Positions 24,755 through 32,760 of a stretch of 64,000 nucleotides of DNA are shown one piece after another. The stretch lies in assembly GCA_017472685.1 (NCBI GenBank), contig JAFUOO010000005.1, positions 1 through 64,000 of the forward strand, given 5' to 3'. The translations under genes were made by a program, and so were the position numbers. Source of the stretch: Clostridia bacterium (GTDB taxonomy: Bacteria; Bacillota; Clostridia; UMGS1883). Position 1 is the first letter of the stretch, and every line of letters starts with the position of its first letter. The notes beneath the pieces are model-generated. The model was not told the DNA's origin. It saw nothing but the letters and a program-made list of their open reading frames with translations, and did no database searches.

Positions 24755-27328
24755 GATTATTTCTTCTGTAAGTACCGTGTTGTCAAGACTTCTGTTTTCA
24801 ATGTTCTGTTGCCTTATAAGGCTTCGTATTTCTTTTTCCGCATCCTTTATTTCGGAGAAAAACTCCCGTGCACTCATACGGAGGGCGTTGTTGCCCAGGA
24901 TTATAACCTGCTCCAAGTTATCGCTTGTGGCAACACGCACACGGTGGTTTTTGACCAATTCGTGCGTAACCTTTTCAATATAGGCATCGGCGGTTTCTGC
25001 TTCCTTTGTGTACACAACGTTTATATTTCCATGCTGTTCCACACTGCCCTGGTTCCCTTTTACACGGTAGGCATCAAACACCACAATAACTTCAATTTGC
25101 TTTAAGCTGTTGTAGGTTGCCGCCATGTCAATAAGCAAATTGCGCGCATCCGCAAGGGAGGTATTGGCAGCCTTCTTTAAATTTTCATCGGAATAAATTA
25201 TATTATAGCCGTCAATTAAAAGATAATCAGAGCCCGTAGGCTTCTTCTTACGCTCAACATAATCTCCCAGCTCCTTTTTAACGGTTTTCATCTGTTGGGG
25301 GAGCTTGCGCTCAATTTTGCCGTAGGTCGCTTCGAATATTTTAATGAGCTCGTCTTCGTCCACAGCACCTTGCTTTCCGCCACCTGTGGTAGCTTTATAA
25401 ACACGCTCGGGGGTTTTTTCCTTGCCAAGGTGCATATATTTTTCAACGTCGTACCACTTAACCGCAAAGCCTGCACCGCCTGCGCAAAATACAGAGTCGG
25501 GCGAATTATACAAGTCTGCCTCAGGGTCATATGCAATTGCATTTACTACCTCCTCCTGGTTGGGGCATTCGCCGTAGCCCGAGAAGGAGCATTCCAGCCT
25601 GCCTAATCCCTTTGTGTAGGAGGAAAGGGTGGTGTCATAGCCGTGCATGCCCGAAATAGGTGCACTGCCGCTGACCTTGCTCAAATTTTCGTTTATCATT
25701 TCAGGCGCAGAAATGCTGCCGCCCATGCGTGTAATGTCGGTCATGAGCCTGCCCACATTTTCCGTGGGAAGTGTTATGGTAAAATCATACCATGGCTCCA
25801 AAAGCACACTTTCTGCCTGCATCAAGCCCTGACGCACGGCTCGGTAGGTAGCCTGGCGGAAGTCGCCGCCCTCGGTGTGCTTAAGGTGTGCCTTGCCGGA
25901 AACTAAAGTTATCTTCATATCTGTTATAGGTGAGCCCGTTAAAACCCCCTTGTGCCTTTTTTCGCGCAGGTGGGTGAGAACTAAGTTCTGCCAGTTTTTG
26001 GCTAAAATTTCCTCGCTGCAGTCGGTATCAAATATGAGCCCTGTACCTTTTTTGCCCGGCTCAAGCCTTACGTGCACCTCGGCATAGTGGCGCAGAGGCT
26101 CGTAATGACCTATGCCCTCCACAACATTATTTATTGTTTCTTTATAAATGATTTTGCCCTGAGCAAACTCTACATCAAGGTCAAAGCGTGACTTTATAAG
26201 CTTCTTTAAAACCTCCAGCTGAACTTCGCCCATAATGGAAAGGGAAATTTCCTTTGTCTGCTCGTTCCATGTAATGTTCAGTTCGGTTTCTTCTTCCTCA
26301 AGCTTTTTTAAGGTGCTTATGGCTCCTAAGGGGTCAACCCCCTGGGGAAGAATAACGCTGTAGGAAAAAAGCGGTGTCTGGGTGAGAGCTTCGGCTGTTT
26401 CCTCTATGCCTAAGCCCTCGCCGGGAAAGGTTTTACTAAGCCCTGTAACAGCGCAGACCTCGCCTGCTGTTACACTGCCTGCGCTTTTATATTTGGTGCC
26501 CGAATATATGCGTATTTCGTTGACCTTTTCACTCCATGAAGCTTTGGAAAGCTCATCGCGGGCAGAAAGCGTGCCGCCTGTTATTTTCATGTGTGTAAGG
26601 CGAACTCCGCGCTCGTCCTCGGTAATTTTGTAAACCCTTGCACCAAAAGAAGGTGATGCATAAGGTGAAAGGGTGTAGGTGTCAATGGCATTAAGAAGCG
26701 CATCAACACCCTTTTCCTTTAATGCCGAGCCGAAGAAAACAGGGAACAGGTTGCGCCTTTTTATGGCATATGCAATGTCGCTGTCGGTAATTTTATCTTC
26801 CTCAAGATAAAGATTCATGAGTATTTCATCCGTTGAGGCAACCTCTTCAAAGTCGGGATTGGTAAAATCAACACAGCCTGTGTGAAGCTCGCTGTGGAGC
26901 GATGACAAAAGGTCATCCGTGCTGTAGTGGGAAATGTCCATCTTGTTTACAAAAATAAAGGTGGGCACATTGTACTTTTTTAAAAGCCTCCAGAGTGTAA
27001 CCGTGTGGCTCTGCACCTTTTCAGAGCCTGAAATAACAAGTATTGCATAGTCTAAAACAGAAAGCGTTCTTTCTGCCTCGGAGGAGAAATCCACGTGACC
27101 GGGAGTGTCCAGCAGAGTGAAGGAGGAAGAAGGCATTTCAAAGCGTGCTTCCTTTGAAAAAATCGTTATGCCCTTTTCGCGCTCAAGGTCGTTATTGTCT
27201 AAAAAAGAATCCCTGTGGTCAACTCTGCCTAGGGTGCGGATTGCGCCTGTGTGGTGCAGTATTGCTTCGGAAAGTGTTGTTTTGCCGCTGTCAACATGGG
27301 CAAGAATACCTATAACGAGTTTTTTCAT
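24737..27328 (-). CDS. Tet(M)/EF-G-like ribosomal GTPase fused to a YacP/Rae1-type NYN ribonuclease domain
   Basis: An 863-residue protein. Residues 1-690 follow the ribosomal-protection/EF-G plan: P-loop AHVDSGKTT (10-18), DTPGHVDF, NKMD, then EF-G domains II-V. About residue 700 a YacP-like NYN domain begins (SDYLLIDGYNIIY) and runs to the C-terminus. Its acidic residues are kept (LIDGYN, VFDAY, EAETADAYIE, ATSDNLEQ), so it may be active. B. subtilis Rae1 (YacP) is an A-site mRNA endonuclease; Tet(M) and EF-G bind the same A-site region. A link between translocation or stalled-ribosome rescue and mRNA cleavage is my inference. Tetracycline resistance is possible but not implied. Promoter at 27369. 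Confidence 0.85.
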   Translation of the reverse strand: MKKLVIGILAHVDSGKTTLSEAILHHTGAIRTLGRVDHRDSFLDNNDLEREKGITIFSKEARFEMPSSSFTLLDTPGHVDFSSEAERTLSVLDYAILVISGSEKVQSHTVTLWRLLKKYNVPTFIFVNKMDISHYSTDDLLSSLHSELHTGCVDFTNPDFEEVASTDEILMNLYLEEDKITDSDIAYAIKRRNLFPVFFGSALKEKGVDALLNAIDTYTLSPYASPSFGARVYKITEDERGVRLTHMKITGGTLSARDELSKASWSEKVNEIRIYSGTKYKSAGSVTAGEVCAVTGLSKTFPGEGLGIEETAEALTQTPLFSYSVILPQGVDPLGAISTLKKLEEEETELNITWNEQTKEISLSIMGEVQLEVLKKLIKSRFDLDVEFAQGKIIYKETINNVVEGIGHYEPLRHYAEVHVRLEPGKKGTGLIFDTDCSEEILAKNWQNLVLTHLREKRHKGVLTGSPITDMKITLVSGKAHLKHTEGGDFRQATYRAVRQGLMQAESVLLEPWYDFTITLPTENVGRLMTDITRMGGSISAPEMINENLSKVSGSAPISGMHGYDTTLSSYTKGLGRLECSFSGYGECPNQEEVVNAIAYDPEADLYNSPDSVFCAGGAGFAVKWYDVEKYMHLGKEKTPERVYKATTGGGKQGAVDEDELIKIFEATYGKIERKLPQQMKTVKKELGDYVERKKKPTGSDYLLIDGYNIIYSDENLKKAANTSLADARNLLIDMAATYNSLKQIEVIVVFDAYRVKGNQGSVEQHGNINVVYTKEAETADAYIEKVTHELVKNHRVRVATSDNLEQVIILGNNALRMSAREFFSEIKDAEKEIRSLIRQQNIENRSLDNTVLTEEIIKKLTE

Positions 27329-27368
27329 AAATGAGCCTCCTTCCTGTGGATTTCATAATCTGAAAAAC

Positions 27369-27397
27369 ATTTTATCATAAGGCGAAATAAATTTCAA
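27369..27397 (-). promoter_or_regulatory. Promoter of the GTPase-nuclease fusion
   Basis: On the minus strand TTGAAA (27392-27397), 17-bp spacer, TAAAAT (27369-27374). No Tet(M)-type attenuator leader is evident. Confidence 0.7.
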
Positions 27398-27404
27398 CTT
27401 TATG

Positions 27405-27433
27405 TTGATAACGAGGCAAAAAAGTGGTAAGAT
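27405..27433 (+). promoter_or_regulatory. Promoter of the TagA-family gene
   Basis: TTGATA (27405-27410), 17-bp spacer, TAAGAT (27428-27433). Confidence 0.65.
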
Positions 27434-27466
27434 TAGATTGATATATTATGATGTGGAGGGATTTTC

Positions 27467-28207
27467 ATGAATAATATAAAAACAGTTAATATTCTGGGCG
27501 CAAAGGTACAGAAGCTCACAATGGACGAAGCCACAAATATTGCCATGGGCTTTTTGAAGTCAGAGGGTAAGAAGATTATCTATACGCCCAATTCGGAAAT
27601 AATTTTATATGCATCAAGAAACGAAGAATTTATGGAAAAGCTCAACAGCGCTGATTTAATGATTGCTGACGGTATAGGCGTTGTATACGGGGCGAAAATC
27701 CTCAGAAATACACTTCCCGAGAGGGTGGCAGGGTTTGACCTTCTTAAGAGCATGCTTCCCCTTATGGCGGAGGCGGGCAACAGCGTGTACCTTTTAGGTG
27801 CAAAGCCCACTGTTGCCGAAAAGGCAGCGGAAAACCTTAAAAACGATTATCCCGGGCTTGTTATTGCAGGCACTCACGACGGATATTTCAAGGACGATGA
27901 AGCAGTAATAAAGGACATAAACGACAAGAAGCCCGATCTTTTGCTGGTTTGCTTAGGCTTCCCCAAGCAGGAAAACTGGATTTATGACAACCGTGACAAG
28001 CTCCAGGTAAAAGCAATGATTGGTGCAGGCGGATGTTTGGATGTATTCTCAGGCACTGTGGAAAGAGCACCCGAATTTTATTGCAAGCACGGCTTGGAAT
28101 GGTTTTATCGCCTTAAAAAGGAGCCCTGGAGATTTATGCGAATGACGGCTCTGCCCGTGTTTGCACTTAAGGTATTGTTCAAAGGTTGGAAATACAAACA
28201 AAACTAA
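27467..28207 (+). CDS. WecG/TagA/CpsF-family glycosyltransferase
   Basis: A 246-residue GT26 enzyme. Family features: IYTPNSEIILYASRN, the ADGIGVVYGAKIL segment with the catalytic Asp region, YLLGAKPTVAEKAAENL, LLVCLGFPKQENWI and the C-terminal LEWFYRLKKEPWRF. TagA transfers N-acetylmannosamine to lipid-linked GlcNAc in wall teichoic acid linkage synthesis; the exact sugar here is unknown. Ribosome site GGAGGG. No other teichoic acid genes are in the window. Confidence 0.9.
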   Translation: MNNIKTVNILGAKVQKLTMDEATNIAMGFLKSEGKKIIYTPNSEIILYASRNEEFMEKLNSADLMIADGIGVVYGAKILRNTLPERVAGFDLLKSMLPLMAEAGNSVYLLGAKPTVAEKAAENLKNDYPGLVIAGTHDGYFKDDEAVIKDINDKKPDLLLVCLGFPKQENWIYDNRDKLQVKAMIGAGGCLDVFSGTVERAPEFYCKHGLEWFYRLKKEPWRFMRMTALPVFALKVLFKGWKYKQN

Positions 28208-28208
28208 C

Positions 28209-28343
28209 GTGTGTCAGTTTACTTTTATTAGGTAACTGCAACAGTTTTATAAGGAACAGCGACACTCCCGTTCATTCATTTTCACTTTAGCTTGTGAAAA
28301 AACGAGTAGGTGGGTTGGCTGTGGGTAGGGAGTGTCCCGTGCT
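28209..28343 (+). repeat. Dispersed 'GGGACA...TGTCCC' repeat, copy B
   Basis: It begins with GTGTCAGTTTACTTTTATT, a module shared with copies C and D, and continues with the inverted-end part (ACACTCCC/GGGAGTGT) containing TTCATTCATTT and GTGAAAAAACGAG. It fills most of the gap between the TagA-like gene and thyX. Confidence 0.75.
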
Positions 28344-28387
28344 GGTGCTCCCAGTTAATTAAATTGATATAATGAGGAGATAGAAAA

Positions 28388-29146
28388 ATGAAAGTTGAAC
28401 TTATTGCGCATACACCCGACCCAGAGAGAGTTATTGCCGCAGCGGCAAAATTGTGCTATTCATCCTCTCCCGCAACGGAGATTATGGACAATTTGTCCCA
28501 TGAGCAGATTGAAAGGTTTCTTGATATGCTCGCAGGCTTAGGTCACGACAGCCCTACAGAGCATGTGACCTTTACCTTTGCAATTGAAGGGGTAAGTCGT
28601 TCGCTCCTTGCGCAGATTACACGCCACCGAATTGCAAGCTACTCTGTAAAAAGCCAGCGCTACGTTTCCGAAAACATGTTTGAATACATATTGCCTCCAG
28701 AAATTGAAGCAATAGACGAGGCAAAGGAAATATTTATAAAATCCATGGAAAGAGACATGGAGGACTATAACCGCCTTACAGACATACTCTCAGAGAAGCA
28801 CTACAAGGATATGATTGCATCAGGTATGGACGAAAAGGCGGCAAAGACAGCATCCAAGAAAAAGGCTATCGAGGATGCACGCTTTGTGCTTCCCAATGCC
28901 TGCGAAACAAAGATGGTTGTTACAATGAACGTAAGAAGCCTTAAGAACTTCTTTAACCACCGCTCGTGTGAAAGAGCACAGTGGGAAATAAGAGCACTCA
29001 GCGACGAAATGCTGAAGCTTGTAAAGCGCGTTGCTCCTAACCTCTTTAAAAAGGCAGGCCCACCCTGTGTTGCAGGAGGTTGCCCCGAGGGCAAGATGAG
29101 CTGCGGCAAGGCGAAGGAAAAGAGAGAAGCGTATTTAAATCTGTAA
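28388..29146 (+). CDS. thyX: Flavin-dependent thymidylate synthase
   Basis: ThyX (252 aa) makes dTMP from dUMP using methylene-THF and FAD. The signature RHRxxSxxxxSxR appears as RHRIASYSVKSQRY, and NVRSLKNFFNHRSC matches the second half of the dUMP site. The C-terminal tail has extra cysteines (PPCVAGGCPEGKMSCGKAKE). Ribosome site GAGGAG. A TATAAT lies at 28368-28373 without a clear -35. It is followed by tmk, the next enzyme in dTTP synthesis. Confidence 0.95.
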   Translation: MKVELIAHTPDPERVIAAAAKLCYSSSPATEIMDNLSHEQIERFLDMLAGLGHDSPTEHVTFTFAIEGVSRSLLAQITRHRIASYSVKSQRYVSENMFEYILPPEIEAIDEAKEIFIKSMERDMEDYNRLTDILSEKHYKDMIASGMDEKAAKTASKKKAIEDARFVLPNACETKMVVTMNVRSLKNFFNHRSCERAQWEIRALSDEMLKLVKRVAPNLFKKAGPPCVAGGCPEGKMSCGKAKEKREAYLNL

Positions 29147-29158
29147 TACAGATTTAAA
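29134..29158. repeat. Perfect hairpin mirroring the thyX 3' end
   Basis: TTTAAATCTG (29134-29143) and CAGATTTAAA (29149-29158) around TAATA. The left arm is the end of the thyX coding sequence and the loop holds its stop. A TGCAGAATGCAGAG-type repeat follows directly. Confidence 0.7.
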
Positions 29159-29219
29159 GTGCAGAATGCAGAGTGCAAAGTGCAGAACGAATGAAATAAT
29201 TTTGCATTGTAAAATTATG
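29159..29219 (+). repeat. Dispersed 'TGCAGAGTGCAAAGTGCAGA' repeat, copy 1
   Basis: Short tandem-like words (GTGCAGAATGCAGAGTGCAA, then AGTGCAGAA) and a palindromic end AATTTTGCATTGTAAAATT. A second copy lies at 45491-45543. Confidence 0.7.
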
Positions 29220-29239
29220 ATTGATAAGGAGGTAATAAC

Positions 29240-29905
29240 ATGCCGCTTATTGTTATTGAAGGCGTTGACTGCAGCGGTAAGGAAACGCAGACCGAAAATT
29301 TGTACAACAACCTTAAAAATAAAGGTCATAAGGTTATGCGCATTTCTTTCCCGGATTATGAGTCGGACTCGTCTGCCTTGGTTAAAATGTACTTAAGGGG
29401 CGATTTTGGCAAGAGCGCATACGATGTTAACCCTTATACCGCCTCGGCATTTTTTGCAGTTGACCGTTTTGCCTCATACAAGACAAAATGGGGCGAATTT
29501 TTAAAAGACGGCATTGTTATCGCCGACAGATACGTTACAAGTAACATGGTGCATCAGGCGTCAAAAATGGCAACTGTGAAGGAAAAGGAAGAATACATAA
29601 ACTGGCTTTATGATTTTGAATACGAGCGCATGGGGCTTCCCAAGCCCGACATGGTGCTCTTTTTAGACATGCCGCCTGAGATTTCGGCAAGGCTTAACGA
29701 GGCAAGAAAAAATAAGATAACAGGTGAAGATGTTAAGGATATTCATGAAAGCGACCTTGAATACCTTAAGGCAAGCTATGAAAATGCACACTTTGTTGCC
29801 ACACACCAGAACTGGAGACGGGTCGACTGCGCACCCAATAACAATTTGAGAACTATTGAGGATATTTCCCGGGAAATGCTCAAGGTCGTTGAGGAGATTT
29901 TATGA
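29240..29905 (+). CDS. tmk: Thymidylate kinase
   Basis: dTMP kinase (221 aa) completing the thyX product to dTDP. The P-loop reads EGVDCSGKETQT; the usual GKTTQ has Glu in place of the first Thr. FPDYESDSSALV, the ADRYVTSNMVHQASKM segment (DR motif) and FLDMPPEISARL are family features. Ribosome site AAGGAGG. Its 3' end overlaps the DUF2156 gene by 4 bases (ATGA). Confidence 0.9.
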   Translation: MPLIVIEGVDCSGKETQTENLYNNLKNKGHKVMRISFPDYESDSSALVKMYLRGDFGKSAYDVNPYTASAFFAVDRFASYKTKWGEFLKDGIVIADRYVTSNMVHQASKMATVKEKEEYINWLYDFEYERMGLPKPDMVLFLDMPPEISARLNEARKNKITGEDVKDIHESDLEYLKASYENAHFVATHQNWRRVDCAPNNNLRTIEDISREMLKVVEEIL

Positions 29906-30765
29906 TTTTCAGAAAGCTAGTTCCAGAGGATAAGGAACTTTTTGACAAATATAAAAATAAAAACAGCCGTTATTCGGAGGCAAGCTTTGTAACCCTATAT
30001 CTGTGGGACAAATACTACAATCTGCACCTTTGTGAGGAGGACGGGTTTTTATTTATCCGCTTTACCATAGAGGGCAGAAATCAGTATCTTTTCCCAATGG
30101 GCGAGGGTGATGAAAGAAAGGCGTTTTTAAAGCTTATGGCAGAAGAGGAAAAAATAAATCTGCGCTTTGTTACAGATGTGCAGAAGCAGTTTATTGAAGA
30201 AAATTTCCCCAACGCTTTTGCCTTTACCCTCCGCGAGGACTTGTGCGACTATGTGTATGAAACCGAAAAGCTTATGAGCTTTTCGGGCAAAAAGCTTCAC
30301 GGGAAGAAAAACCATGTGAACTTTTTTGAAAAGACCTATGCCTACACCTACGAAACCGTTACAAAGGAAGTGGCAATAAACGAGTGTAAGAGACTGCTTT
30401 TAAAGTGGGTGGACGATAAAACTAAAAACCTCAACCCCATTGAGCACGATGCTATGGAAAAGGTTTTTGATAATTTTGAGCTGTTTAATTTAGTTGGCGG
30501 CGTAATCCGTATCGACGGCGAGATTGTTGCCATGAGCTTTGGTGAAAGGCTTACCGAAGACACCGTTCTGGTGCAGATTGAAAAGGCAAGAGAAGATATC
30601 CGCGGTGCATACCCCATGATCTGTAAGCTCTTTTTAGAAAACGAATGGAGTGATACAACCTTTGTAAACCGTGAAGAGGATATGGGATTAGAGGGGCTAA
30701 AAAAAGCCAAGGAAAGCTACTGCCCCATATTCAAAACACTTAAATATCAGGGAAAGAAAATATAA
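29902..30765 (+). CDS. DUF2156-domain protein (GNAT-like, phosphatidylglycerol lysyltransferase-related)
   Basis: A 287-residue soluble protein with the DUF2156 fold: N-terminal SEASFVTLYLWDKYYN and C-terminal GGVIRIDGEIVAMSFGERL, VQIEKAREDIRGAYPMI, NREEDMGLEGLKKAKESY. The domain is related to the acyl/aminoacyl-transferase part of MprF but lacks its membrane region. The substrate is unknown. The ATG overlaps the tmk stop, so translation is coupled. Confidence 0.8.
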   Translation: MIFRKLVPEDKELFDKYKNKNSRYSEASFVTLYLWDKYYNLHLCEEDGFLFIRFTIEGRNQYLFPMGEGDERKAFLKLMAEEEKINLRFVTDVQKQFIEENFPNAFAFTLREDLCDYVYETEKLMSFSGKKLHGKKNHVNFFEKTYAYTYETVTKEVAINECKRLLLKWVDDKTKNLNPIEHDAMEKVFDNFELFNLVGGVIRIDGEIVAMSFGERLTEDTVLVQIEKAREDIRGAYPMICKLFLENEWSDTTFVNREEDMGLEGLKKAKESYCPIFKTLKYQGKKI

Positions 30766-30769
30766 TATA

Positions 30770-30897
30770 CACCTCATCCGTCGCCTTTGGCGACACCTGT
30801 CTCCCTGCGGGTCGGTCACAATTTGGCTCTGACAATCCACCGGATTGTCATTCACTTCCAAATTGCCGCTACGCTACCCTCAAGGGGAAAGCTAAGA
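30770..30897 (+). repeat. MITE-like nested palindromic repeat (CACCTCATCCGTCGCC type)
   Basis: The gap holds GTCGCC-TTT-GGCGAC (30780-30794) and a nested palindrome 30820-30864: AATTTGG outside, TGACAATCC-ACC-GGATTGTCA inside, CCAAATT closing. It ends with CCCTCAAGGGG. From memory, CCTCATCCGTC...CAAGGGGAA elements are common dispersed repeats in gut Firmicutes. Confidence 0.7.
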
Positions 30898-30911
30898 GGA
30901 AAGGAGATTTT

Positions 30912-31451
30912 ATGATATACATTTTTTTAGCAGACGGATTTGAAGAAACAGAGGCTTTAGTGCCTTGGGACATACTCCTTCGAGGAGGCTACAATGTTAA
31001 AACGGTTGGCGTTACAGGCGAATACGTAACGGGTGCACACGGCATGACGGTAAAGAGCGACATTTCACTTTGCGATGTTGACGAAGCGGCAGGTGAAATG
31101 TTCATACTTCCCGGTGGCATGCCCGGCACAACAAACCTTGACGAAAACGCTGCCGTAAAAGAATTTGTTATGAATGCATACAACAGCGGTAAAATCGTTG
31201 GTGCTATATGTGCTGCCCCCATGGTTTTGGGTAAATTAGGCATTTTAAAGGGCAAGAGGGCAACCTGCTTCCCCGGCTTTGAAGAATATTTAGAGGGTGC
31301 AATTGTTGTGCGTGAGCACAGTGTAAAGGATAGTAATGTGATTACCTCCTGCGGCGCAGGTGCGGCGTTCCATTTTGGGTTTATGCTCCTTGGTGCACTT
31401 GACAGTATGAAAGAAAAAGAAGTAAGAAAGAGTATGCAGTATGAATTGTGA
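30912..31451 (+). CDS. DJ-1/PfpI-family protein
   Basis: A 179-residue DJ-1-like protein. The conserved Glu region is FEETEA (11-12), and the nucleophile elbow is GAICAAP with Cys100. FILPGGMPGT and ITSCGAGAAFHFGF are typical. Members act as glyoxalase/deglycase-like or redox-sensing proteins; the role here is undefined. AAAGGAG ribosome site. The 3' end overlaps the cyclo-ligase gene by 11 bases. Confidence 0.88.
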   Translation: MIYIFLADGFEETEALVPWDILLRGGYNVKTVGVTGEYVTGAHGMTVKSDISLCDVDEAAGEMFILPGGMPGTTNLDENAAVKEFVMNAYNSGKIVGAICAAPMVLGKLGILKGKRATCFPGFEEYLEGAIVVREHSVKDSNVITSCGAGAAFHFGFMLLGALDSMKEKEVRKSMQYEL

Positions 31452-31980
31452 TAAAAATGCTTTCCGCAAGGAAATGCTTGAAAAGCGAATGACAGTAGTA
31501 AAGGATTGCACCTCCTGCGCTATGGCAAATCAGATACGGAAGATAGAGGCGTACAAAAATGCAAAAAACGTTATGATATATCTTCCCGTTAAAAACGAGG
31601 TGGATGTATCGCTGCTTATTAATGATAGCGATAAAACCTTCTTAGTGCCCGTTATGGAAGGTGACGACATTTACGCCTGCCATCTTACAATGCAGCTTAA
31701 AATAGGTCGCTTCGGCGTATGTGAGCCTGTTGAAAGAGTTAAGATGGAAAAGGCTGATATCGACATTGTTATTGTGCCCGGTGTGGCTTTTGACAAAAAA
31801 TATAACCGCATGGGCTACGGCAAGGGCTATTACGATAGGTTTTTAAAAGACATGACGGCTTTGAAAATAGGGGTTTGTCATTCCTTTCAGTTAGTGGATG
31901 AAATACCATCGGAGCCTCATGATATTAAAATGGACATGATTGTTACGGAGAGAGAAATATGGAGCAGAGAGAATATCTGA
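31441..31980 (+). CDS. 5-formyltetrahydrofolate cyclo-ligase
   Basis: A 179-residue enzyme that converts 5-formyl-THF to methenyl-THF using ATP. Recognised by NAFRKEMLEKRM at the N-terminus, FLVPVMEGDDIYACHL, and the C-terminal signature VIVPGVAFDKKYNRMGYGKGYYDRFL. It overlaps both neighbours (11 bases upstream, 22 downstream), a tightly packed operon. It fits the folate theme set by thyX and folT. Confidence 0.9.
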   Translation: MNCDKNAFRKEMLEKRMTVVKDCTSCAMANQIRKIEAYKNAKNVMIYLPVKNEVDVSLLINDSDKTFLVPVMEGDDIYACHLTMQLKIGRFGVCEPVERVKMEKADIDIVIVPGVAFDKKYNRMGYGKGYYDRFLKDMTALKIGVCHSFQLVDEIPSEPHDIKMDMIVTEREIWSRENI

Positions 31981-32594
31981 TAAGCTTAATAAAGGAAGAG
32001 GACGAGCCACTTAAAACCATGCGCTCTGTTGCCTCTAACACAGAGACCTATGCTCCAATAGTGCCTCCCGACACGGCTCAGCTTTTGAAAACACTTCTAT
32101 GCATTATAAAGCCGAAAAGAATTCTGGAGATTGGTACGGCAATTGGATATTCGGCAATACTTATGGCAAAAAACACCCCCGAGGATACGGAAATAATAAC
32201 CCTTGAAAGGTATGAAAAGGTTGCAGATATTGCAATTAATAACATTTTTGAGGCAGGCTTTGAAAAGAAGATACGAGTTGTAAAGGGCGAAGCGGCTGAC
32301 ATTATAAATTGGCTCGACGGCGAATTTGACATGATTTTCATGGATGGTGCAAAGGGTCAGTACATAGAATTTCTGCCTAGGGTGCTTGAGCTTTTAAAGA
32401 CGGGCGGTGTGCTTATAACAGACGATGTTCTCTATAACGAGCCCAATATTGAAGAAAATGCCACAACACGCCACAGAAAATACACCATTGTACAGCGCCT
32501 CAGAAGCTATCTTGAGGTTATCTGCAATCATCCGATGCTTGAAACAACCGTTATTCAGGCAGGCGAGGGCATTGCGGTGTCATATAAAAAGTGA
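31959..32594 (+). CDS. trmR: tRNA 5-hydroxyuridine O-methyltransferase, TrmR-like
   Basis: A 211-residue SAM-dependent O-methyltransferase: LEIGTAIGYSAILMA is the SAM-binding loop, followed by ETITLERYEK-type ITLERYEKV, FDMIFMDGAKGQY and GGVLITDDVLYN. In B. subtilis TrmR (YrrM) makes 5-methoxyuridine-34 in tRNA and lies beside the U32 peptidase-like hydroxylation genes; the same neighbour follows here, which supports the specific call. It overlaps the cyclo-ligase by 22 bases. Confidence 0.82.
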   Translation: MEQREYLISLIKEEDEPLKTMRSVASNTETYAPIVPPDTAQLLKTLLCIIKPKRILEIGTAIGYSAILMAKNTPEDTEIITLERYEKVADIAINNIFEAGFEKKIRVVKGEAADIINWLDGEFDMIFMDGAKGQYIEFLPRVLELLKTGGVLITDDVLYNEPNIEENATTRHRKYTIVQRLRSYLEVICNHPMLETTVIQAGEGIAVSYKK

Positions 32595-32599
32595 GTGGG

Positions 32600-32730
32600 T
32601 TGCAGGTTACTTTGATTAGGTGCTTGCAACAGCTTTATAAGGTACGGGGACACACCCATTCATTCATTTGCAGTTCATATTGTGAAAAAACGAGGTGTTG
32701 GGTTGGCTTCGGGTAGGGAATGTCCCCCAT
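32600..32730 (+). repeat. Dispersed 'CGGGGACA...TGTCCCC' repeat, copy C
   Basis: It shares the leading module (GGTTACTTTGATTAGG, TTGCAACAG, TTTATAAGGTAC) with copies B and D, and the inverted-end part ACGGGGACAC ... TGTCCCC with CATTCATTCATTT and GTGAAAAAACGAG inside. It splits the trmR-U32 gene pair. Confidence 0.75.
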
Positions 32731-32760
32731 AGTGGGGTTCAGGGAGAAAGGATGTAGGTT

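Noticed and set aside
24737..27328. Plain tetracycline-resistance gene tet(M)/tet(W)
   Set aside because: The GTPase part resembles the family, but the long NYN extension, lack of a mobile context and lack of an attenuator leader argue against a standard acquired resistance gene.
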